Program-made: the position numbers and the translations under genes
Shown here: positions 15,236 to 19,924 of the stretch, piece after piece
Numbering within the stretch: position 1 is the first letter of the stretch
How the letters are laid out: each line of letters begins with the position of its first letter
The notes under the pieces: model-generated
Told to the model about the DNA's origin: nothing
What the model saw: the letters and a program-made list of their open reading frames with translations, nothing else
Databases searched by the model: none
Origin: CAZRIT01 sp964600225
GTDB lineage: Bacteria; Bacillota; Clostridia; Christensenellales; CAG-138
Assembly (NCBI GenBank): GCA_964600225.1
Contig: CAZRIT010000033.1
Coordinates: 1 to 19,924, forward strand
DNA: 19,924 bases
Direction of reading: 5' to 3'

Positions 15236-15265
15236 AGGTTCGCCCTCCTTATGGGTTGTTCGGTG

Positions 15266-15811
15266 TTATGCGCCAACGCACAGGCGCACGATGCGCCGAT
15301 TGATGGCTTCCGTTTCCGCTTCGTTTTCGTGCTTGAGGTTGTGGGGAACATCCTCGATCACCAGGCAGGGAATCCGCCGCTTTTGACAAAATTCCGTAAC
15401 TTTGCGATAATCGTACACGGGGTCCTCGGTGCCGATGACCATGGCAATCACCCGCGTATCGTCCGTGACAAACGGCATCGTCTGCGCCACGGGCGTCAGC
15501 AGGAGGTGGCGGGGCGAAAGGCCGCAGCGCTGTGCGTACCAACCCGCCAGAATGGTGCCCAGGCTCTTGGAAAGGAACACGACGTCCCCGTAATCGGCAA
15601 ACGGGACGTCGCCAAGTTGCGCGATAACCCGCTCTTGGGCAAGCGCGACCGCTTCCTCGATGGTTTTGACCTGCTTGAACGGGAGACCCGAAAAATCGAG
15701 TGCGATGCAATCGTACCCAAGCGCCTCGTAGGCCTGCACGCATGCAACCATTAACTGCTCCTTGCAGGTATATCCCGTGCCGGGGAAGGCAACCACAACG
15801 CCGCGCTTCAT
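15266..15811 (-). CDS. Alpha/beta-hydrolase-like protein
   Basis: A 181-residue protein with the layout of a small alpha/beta hydrolase. It starts with a hydrophobic strand (MKRGVVVAFPGTGYTCKEQL). A nucleophile elbow follows as SKSLG, S83, a variant of GxSxG. A candidate acid is D130 (VIGTEDPVYDY) and candidate histidines are H157/H161 (EDVPHNLKHE). The order Ser-Asp-His fits the fold. The substrate is unknown. The ATG at 15811 is chosen because AAAGGGG lies about six bases ahead; the longer open frame to 15853 is unsupported. It is followed by the QueG-like gene after 30 bases, suggesting one operon. Confidence 0.75.
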   Translation of the reverse strand: MKRGVVVAFPGTGYTCKEQLMVACVQAYEALGYDCIALDFSGLPFKQVKTIEEAVALAQERVIAQLGDVPFADYGDVVFLSKSLGTILAGWYAQRCGLSPRHLLLTPVAQTMPFVTDDTRVIAMVIGTEDPVYDYRKVTEFCQKRRIPCLVIEDVPHNLKHENEAETEAINRRIVRLCVGA

Positions 15812-15857
15812 ACGAGACCCCTTTCGTTTGCACGCTGTCGATGCAGCATGCAAAGAT

Positions 15858-15875
15858 ATGGTATCATTGTACCAT
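15858..15875 (-). promoter_or_regulatory. Extended -10 promoter and dyad for the hydrolase/QueG-like unit
   Basis: On the minus strand TGGTACAAT forms an extended -10 (TACAAT at 15866-15871) with no clear -35. A perfect inverted repeat ATGGTA (15858-15863)/TACCAT (15870-15875) overlaps it and could be an operator. Confidence 0.4.
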
Positions 15876-15950
15876 GCACTGCCAAGGATTTCATCTGTTT
15901 ATCTGCGAAAAAACGCGTATTTTTGGGCGCGAATGGGCAAAAACGCAAAC

Positions 15951-15991
15951 AAAAAACGGATGGCCGCTGCCGTTTGGCGGGCGCATCCGTT
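15951..15991 (-). terminator. Rho-independent terminator of the lipoprotein gene
   Basis: On the minus strand AACGGATG (15984-15991) pairs with CATCCGTT (15955-15962), with further GCC/GGC pairing inside, followed by a run of six T. Confidence 0.8.
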
Positions 15992-16022
15992 CGGGGGGAG
16001 GAAGCATGGTGATAAGCCTGCC

Positions 16023-16346
16023 CTATGCAACGGGCGTGAGCGTGGGCGTGGGCATAGAGGAGGGCGCGACGGCCGCGTTGCCCGAGGAGGCGGGCATGGC
16101 GTTGCCGTTGGAAGCGAGCAGCGCGTTGCCGTTGGAGGCGTATGCATTGCCATTGGAGGCATACGCATTGCCATTGGAAGCCATGATCAGGTTGATGGCG
16201 TTTTCATAGGCGACGTTGCCGCCTGTTGCGTAGCGGGCGTTCCCGTTGGATGCGCTGAACAGGTTCATCAAACTGCCGGGGGTACACGCGGCGAAGATGC
16301 AAGCCACCAGCAGCAGCGCCAGGATGATAATGGTAAGTTTTCTCAT
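16023..16346 (-). CDS. Small lipoprotein with ASNGNA repeats
   Basis: A 107-residue predicted secreted lipoprotein. The N-terminus is a lipoprotein signal peptide (MRKLTIIILALLLVAC). The lipobox is LVAC (C16), with FAAC (C21) as an alternative. After a spacer come five exact copies of ASNGNA at residues 32, 56, 63, 70 and 78, with period 7-8 in the array at 56-83. Degenerate copies are ASSGNA (86) and ATGGNVA (40). The C-terminus is rich in Pro and Thr. No known domain is recognised. The ATG has AAGGAG seven bases ahead. It diverges from the O-antigen-ligase-like gene across a shared dyad and is closed by a strong terminator. Cell-envelope location is inferred from the signal peptide. Confidence 0.8.
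   Translation of the reverse strand: MRKLTIIILALLLVACIFAACTPGSLMNLFSASNGNARYATGGNVAYENAINLIMASNGNAYASNGNAYASNGNALLASNGNAMPASSGNAAVAPSSMPTPTLTPVA
16074..16181 (-). repeat. Tandem codon-level repeats encoding ASNGNA units
   Basis: The coding DNA repeats a 21-24 base unit (GCC TCC AAT GGC AAT GCA TAC and variants). Synonymous codon differences separate units (AAT/AAC, GCC/GCT), so the protein motif is kept while the DNA has drifted. Confidence 0.8.
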
Positions 16347-16366
16347 ATAAAGTCTCCTTTTTTGAA

Positions 16367-16403
16367 ATTACATCTGTACTAGTCGTGCTAGTACAGTTAT
16401 AAT
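16367..16403. promoter_or_regulatory. Divergent promoter region with a shared 9-bp dyad
   Basis: A perfect inverted repeat, CTGTACTAG (16374-16382)/CTAGTACAG (16388-16396) with TCGTG centre, lies between two divergent genes. On plus, TGTACT (16375-16380), 17 bases and TATAAT (16398-16403) point to the O-antigen-ligase-like gene. On minus, TGTACT (16390-16395), 17 bases and TGTAAT (16367-16372) point to the lipoprotein. The dyad arms thus supply the -35 position in both directions, as for an operator controlling both genes. Confidence 0.6.
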
Positions 16404-16434
16404 ATATGTCAAATGATGGAAAGTCAAGGTGCAT

Positions 16435-18072
16435 ATGGCAGAATCAGGCATCATTTACAAAACCATAACATATTTGCGGAAACTGCCTTTTATGAAGCGG
16501 TTCTTTTCGGGGAAGCCCCGCGTGGAGGAGCTGCTGACGGGGGCGTATCTGACGATCCTGTTCATCGGGCTGCCGCTGGTTTATCACAACGGCTTTTTCG
16601 ATATGGTGGAAACCAAGTGCGTCTGTTTTTGGATACTGAGCGCCGTATATACGCTGTCGGTGGCAATTGTGCGGCTGGTACGGCGGGAGCAGGCCGACCG
16701 TATGACTTCGGTGCGCTTTGGTTGGTCGGACGCCTGCCTGCTGCTGTTTTTAGCGTGCTTTGCGCTTGGGGCGGCGCTGTCGGTGCCTGCGTCGGGCGTG
16801 TATACGGAGGCGCTGCTTGGCGTCTACAACCGCTATCAGGGCGGCGTGACGCTGGCGGTCTATGCCGCGGTGTACTTTACCGTATCGAGAAACGTCCGTT
16901 TTTCCGAGGCGAACGTTGCCGCCATGTGCGTTGGGCTTGTGACGGTATGCATACTTGCCATCCTAAACGATTTACGGCTTGATCCGCTGGGTATGTACCA
17001 TCATATGCTGGCGCGCGACGACGCCCGTTACATTTCCACGTTGGGCAACGTCAACTTCTATGCTAGCTACCTGGGCATTCTGCTGCCCGCGATGCTCGGG
17101 ATATTCTGCAAGGTGCAGCGCCGCGCCGCCGCCTTGTTGACGGGTGCGTGCCTGTTTGTGGCTGCGCTTGGGATTGCGCCGTCCGCCAGCGACGGGCTGG
17201 GGCTTGCCCTGCTGGCCACGTTTGCCGCTGCGCCCTTCGGCTGCTTTGGCGACAAAACCGCCATGCGGCGTTGTCTGACGGCGGTTTTGCTGCTGCTTGG
17301 CGGGCTGCTGTGTTCGCGCGCATTGCGTATGCTGCTGCCCGTGCGCTTCTATGCGCCCTACTTTGTGCGCATGCTGTCCCATCCCGCCGTGGCGGGGGTG
17401 ATTGCCGTGCTGGCGTTGTATGGGCTGCTGCGCTTGCAAAGAGGCGGGGAAGGGTGGCTGCTGCGGGCCAAGAAACGCTATGCCCTGCTGCTGTGCGCGT
17501 CGGCCGCTGCCGCCGTGGCGCTGATTATGCTGGCCAACACCGTGTTTGCGGACGTATCGTTTGGCAGTTTGGATCGCTTTATCAAACTCAACGGCGCATG
17601 GGGAACCGACCGCGGCGGCATCTGGGCACAGTGCCTGAAGGCCTACGATGCGCTGCCGCCGATAGAGAAGCTGTTTGGCGGCGGGCCGAGCTGCCTGTAT
17701 GCCTATGACGCCAATCACCGCCTGTTTGCGGATGCGGCGCTGGACGCCGCGCACAACGAGTACTTACAGTATCTGTTGACCGTGGGCGTGTGCGGGCTGT
17801 TGGCGTATGCGGGTCTCATGGTCAAGACCCTGGCGGATGGATGGCGCGCCCTGCGCAGCAGCGCAAACCCCGTGCTGTTCGGGCTGCTGCTGGGCATCCT
17901 CGGTTATGCGGCGGAAGCGCTGGTCGGCATTGCGCAGCCCGTTTCCACGCCGTTTCTGTTCCTGTTTCTGGCGCTTGCGCGCGGGCTGACAAGGCAAACG
18001 GGTACAGACGCGGCGGACGCTTCCCAAAATGCATTGCAAAGCGGCGACGATTGCGCGATCAACGGCTTGTAA
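16435..18072 (+). CDS. O-antigen ligase / Wzy-polymerase-like membrane protein
   Basis: A 545-residue polytopic membrane protein of the O-antigen ligase/polymerase (Wzy_C) superfamily, which joins or polymerises surface glycans outside the membrane. About twelve hydrophobic segments are visible. The family motif is DAAHNEYLQYLLTVGVCGL, with H440 at its centre and the preceding extracytoplasmic loop carrying WGTDRGGIWAQCLKAY. GNVNFYASYLG earlier is also typical. In a Gram-positive it would act on capsular, teichoic-type or glycoprotein-linked glycan; the substrate is not known. ATG at 16435 has AAGG five bases ahead; a GTG at 16429 is possible. No glycosyltransferases adjoin it. The TAA stop forms part of the -35 for the next gene. 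Confidence 0.88.
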   Translation: MAESGIIYKTITYLRKLPFMKRFFSGKPRVEELLTGAYLTILFIGLPLVYHNGFFDMVETKCVCFWILSAVYTLSVAIVRLVRREQADRMTSVRFGWSDACLLLFLACFALGAALSVPASGVYTEALLGVYNRYQGGVTLAVYAAVYFTVSRNVRFSEANVAAMCVGLVTVCILAILNDLRLDPLGMYHHMLARDDARYISTLGNVNFYASYLGILLPAMLGIFCKVQRRAAALLTGACLFVAALGIAPSASDGLGLALLATFAAAPFGCFGDKTAMRRCLTAVLLLLGGLLCSRALRMLLPVRFYAPYFVRMLSHPAVAGVIAVLALYGLLRLQRGGEGWLLRAKKRYALLLCASAAAAVALIMLANTVFADVSFGSLDRFIKLNGAWGTDRGGIWAQCLKAYDALPPIEKLFGGGPSCLYAYDANHRLFADAALDAAHNEYLQYLLTVGVCGLLAYAGLMVKTLADGWRALRSSANPVLFGLLLGILGYAAEALVGIAQPVSTPFLFLFLALARGLTRQTGTDAADASQNALQSGDDCAINGL

Positions 18073-18095
18073 CAACGGGCAATTTTCGATATAAT
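18067..18095 (+). promoter_or_regulatory. Sigma-70 promoter for the HTH gene
   Basis: TTGTAA (18067-18072), a 17-base spacer and a perfect TATAAT (18090-18095). The -35 overlaps the last codons of the Wzy-like gene. Transcription would start near 18102, about 98 bases before the ATG at 18200. Confidence 0.7.
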
Positions 18096-18101
18096 GCAAC
18101 C

Positions 18102-18199
18102 AATGCCGACAGGCAACTTTCGGAGAGGGTTCGTAAGCGGCGCAGATCGCTTGCGGGAAACGGATGGACGACGGAAAGAAGTAAAAGCCACGCAAGACG
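18102..18199 (+). other. Structured 5' leader of the HTH gene
   Basis: About 98 bases between the predicted transcript start and the ATG. A stem GTAAGCG/CGCTTGC (with one G-T pair, about 18134-18155) is visible. No riboswitch class matched convincingly and no strong Shine-Dalgarno precedes the ATG. Confidence 0.3.
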
Positions 18200-18616
18200 A
18201 TGCAGACGAGCGATTTGTTTGCGAAATTGCTTCGGACAAAAAACCTTTCCCGCTTTGTGCAGGAAAATGAGGGAGCCCTTTCGCTGCCTGCGTATCTTGC
18301 CGCATTGTGCGACAGGCGGCAGACAACGCCGGGGCAGGTCATTAAGAGCGCGGATATGGACGTGTCGTTTGGCCATCAGATATTCAAGGGCATCCGCCGC
18401 CCGTCGCGCGACAAGGTGATTCAGCTTGCTTTCGGCTTTGGGCCGGATGTTGGCGAAACGCAGGAGCTGTTGAAGCATGCGCGCTTTTCGAGCCTCTATC
18501 CAAAGGTCAAACGCGACGCGGTGCTGATATTCTGCATCAACAGCGGCCTTTCCTTTTTCGATGCGCAGCTTGCGCTGTACGAATTGGGCATTCCCACGCT
18601 CGGACGTGATTTGTAA
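18200..18616 (+). CDS. Small helix-turn-helix (XRE-like) protein
   Basis: A 138-residue protein with a helix-turn-helix domain (about 28-90), seen in SLPAYLAALCDRR, TTPGQVIKSADMDV and HQIFKGIRRPSRDKVIQLAF. A C-terminal helical part (LLKHARFSSLYPKVKRDAVL and SFFDAQLALYELGIPTL) follows. Similar proteins are found in Clostridia and are annotated as XRE-type regulators; function is unknown. The ATG is the first in-frame start after a stop and has only a weak ribosome binding site. A good promoter lies upstream. The MATE gene follows after about 130 bases. Confidence 0.78.
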   Translation: MQTSDLFAKLLRTKNLSRFVQENEGALSLPAYLAALCDRRQTTPGQVIKSADMDVSFGHQIFKGIRRPSRDKVIQLAFGFGPDVGETQELLKHARFSSLYPKVKRDAVLIFCINSGLSFFDAQLALYELGIPTLGRDL

Positions 18617-18636
18617 TAGAGGATAAACCACAGAAA

Positions 18637-18690
18637 CCCCTGCAAAAAAGCCGCAAACGCTGCGCGTTTCCGCAATCACATGGGCAGGGG
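18637..18690 (+). other. Nested stem-loop between HTH and MATE genes
   Basis: An outer stem CCCCTGC (18637-18643)/GCAGGGG (18684-18690) encloses an inner hairpin AAACGC (18655-18660)/GCGTTT (18664-18669). No T run follows, so this is not a clear terminator. It may be a leader element of the MATE gene. Confidence 0.3.
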
Positions 18691-18749
18691 GGACGGAGAA
18701 TTTGCAATGCGACACCGCGGAATGCGGTTTGAGAGGACAGGACGACGCC

Positions 18750-19924
18750 ATGGAAGCAGCCAAGCAGGACAGACAGGACTACCGCAAGAACATGATGCTG
18801 ACCGAGCCGATCGGCAAGATCATCCCCAAGATGGCGATTCCGACCATTGTGGCGTTTCTCATCAACTCCATCTACGGCCTTGCGGATACGTTCTTTGTCA
18901 GCTCTCTGGGCACCAACGCCACGGCGGCGGTCAGCGTGAACGCGTCGCTGGATCAGATCATATTCATGACGGGTTCCCTGCTGGCGGTTGGCGCCAACAG
19001 CTATATTGCGCGTTTGTTGGGCGCCAGGCGGGAGGAGGAGGCAAGCAGCGTCCTTTCCACGGCGTTCTTTCTGGCGACGGCGCTCGGCGTGGTGCTGTTG
19101 TTGCTGGGCACAGTGTTCATGACGCCCATGGTGCGCATATTGGGCGCGACCGAAACCTGCGAGCGCTACGCCATCGATTATGCAACCTATGTGCTGCTGG
19201 CGGCGCCGTTTATGTCGGCAAGCTTTGTGATGAACCAATGCCTGCGCGCGGAGGGCAGCGCGATGCTGTCCATGATCGGCATGGGCGTTGGCGGCATACT
19301 CAACTGCATTTTGGACCCCATATTCATCTTTGGCCTCGATCTGGGCGTTGCGGGCGCGTCCATGGCCACGGCCATCTCCAAGGTGGTCAGCTTTGGCATA
19401 CTGTTTTACCCCTATCTGACCCGCCGCAGCATCCTGCGCATCGCGTTTTCCCGCATAAAATTGGCCAAGGATATGCTGATACAGATCATCACCGTGGGCG
19501 CGGCTTCCATGCTGCGCTCGGGACTGGCCGTGGTTGCGGCGATTGTGCTCAACAACATTGCGGGCGGTATTTCGGATTCGGTGCTGGCGGGTATCGGCGT
19601 TTCCACAAAGGTGATGATGTTCCCGTTTAGCATCATACTGGGCTTTGGCACGGGGTTTCAGCCTGTGGCCGGGTTCAATTGGGGCGCCAAGCGCTTTGAC
19701 CGAACGATGGAAAGCTACCGCTTCGCATCCAAAACGGCCCTGATCGGCGCAACGGTGATGGCGCTGGTTGTGGGCGTGTTCGCCAACCAAATCATCTATC
19801 TGTTTGCCGAGACCGATGGATACATGCAGCAAATCGGCGCGCTCTGCATCCGCTTGCAGTGCCTGGCGCTGCCCATCCATGCGTGGGTGGCGGTGGTCAA
19901 CATGTTCTGCGTGGGGCTGGGCTT
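18750..19924 (+). CDS. MATE-family multidrug efflux transporter (3' end beyond the window)
   Basis: An open frame from the ATG at 18750 to the window edge gives 391 residues without a stop; MATE proteins are usually about 450, so roughly 60 residues are missing. It exports drugs or metabolites using a sodium or proton gradient. Signatures include the N-terminal MAIPTIVAFLINSIYGLADT, the MNQCLRAEGSAMLSM and NCILDPIFIFG segments typical of helix 5-6, and the second repeat beginning near AGGISDSVLAGIG and GFGTGFQPVAGFNWGAKR. An AGG eight bases before the ATG serves as ribosome binding site. It is about 130 bases downstream of the HTH gene, with a nested stem-loop between. A promoter of its own was not seen. 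Confidence 0.92.
   Translation, partial: MEAAKQDRQDYRKNMMLTEPIGKIIPKMAIPTIVAFLINSIYGLADTFFVSSLGTNATAAVSVNASLDQIIFMTGSLLAVGANSYIARLLGARREEEASSVLSTAFFLATALGVVLLLLGTVFMTPMVRILGATETCERYAIDYATYVLLAAPFMSASFVMNQCLRAEGSAMLSMIGMGVGGILNCILDPIFIFGLDLGVAGASMATAISKVVSFGILFYPYLTRRSILRIAFSRIKLAKDMLIQIITVGAASMLRSGLAVVAAIVLNNIAGGISDSVLAGIGVSTKVMMFPFSIILGFGTGFQPVAGFNWGAKRFDRTMESYRFASKTALIGATVMALVVGVFANQIIYLFAETDGYMQQIGALCIRLQCLALPIHAWVAVVNMFCVGLG

Noticed and set aside
16074..16181. CRISPR-like short direct repeats
   Set aside because: Repeats are in coding phase, 21-24 bases long and contiguous with no spacers; they encode ASNGNA units.
18102..18150. Faint likeness to a cyclic di-GMP-I riboswitch (GACAGGCAA ... 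GTAAGC), tempting because a diguanylate cyclase is in the window
   Set aside because: The CAAA and ACGCAAAGC core, the GNRA loop and the second helix with its receptor do not fit.
18537..19880. Long minus-strand open frame opposite the MATE gene, and a plus frame 18680-19630
   Set aside because: Both are shadows of the MATE reading frame; translations are rich in His, Arg and Gln without domains, as is usual for antisense of GC-rich genes.

Overview
The window is GC-rich, densely packed bacterial chromosome (GC clearly above half, by eye). The promoters are sigma-70/sigma-A type, most ribosome binding sites are strong GGAGG-type sites, and the gene repertoire (DUF362 with a MerR regulator, Pr6Pr-type membrane protein, lamin-tail/CotH surface protein, ZIP, tandem LysR, MATE) suggests a Gram-positive, probably anaerobic gut-type member of the Clostridia. 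That placement is an inference. No rRNA, tRNA, CRISPR array, phage gene or transposase was seen. TAA, TAG and TGA all end genes normally, so the genetic code looks standard.

Left part (1-7430). A 5'-truncated PAS-PAS-GGDEF diguanylate cyclase converges on a small DUF5655 protein. A divergent promoter then drives a tiny leader ORF, an EamA-type transporter, a Pr6Pr-type membrane protein split by an in-frame TAA, and a cupin. A GNAT acetyltransferase and a ZIP metal transporter diverge from a shared intergenic region with two good promoters. Two LysR regulators follow as a tightly overlapping pair closed by a strong terminator.

Middle part (7431-11370). The C-terminal end of an unknown minus-strand gene abuts, head to head, a ketopantoate reductase lacking its NADPH-binding N-terminus. 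This looks like a deletion or rearrangement scar. After a terminator comes a large membrane-anchored surface protein with three lamin-tail domains, a chitobiase-like domain and a CotH kinase domain.

Right part, minus strand (11427-15811). An alpha/beta-hydrolase-like gene is followed by a QueG-like ferredoxin-domain protein cut by an in-frame TAG inside its second Fe-S motif. Next is a textbook MerR-type promoter (19-bp spacer, perfect dyad) reading into DUF362 and then merR. A separate promoter then serves an unknown multi-pass membrane protein and a SAM methyltransferase.

Far right (16023-19924). A small lipoprotein with ASNGNA repeats diverges from an O-antigen-ligase/Wzy-like membrane protein; a perfect 9-bp dyad lies symmetrically between their two predicted promoters. 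A helix-turn-helix protein with a structured leader follows, and then a MATE efflux transporter that runs off the window end.
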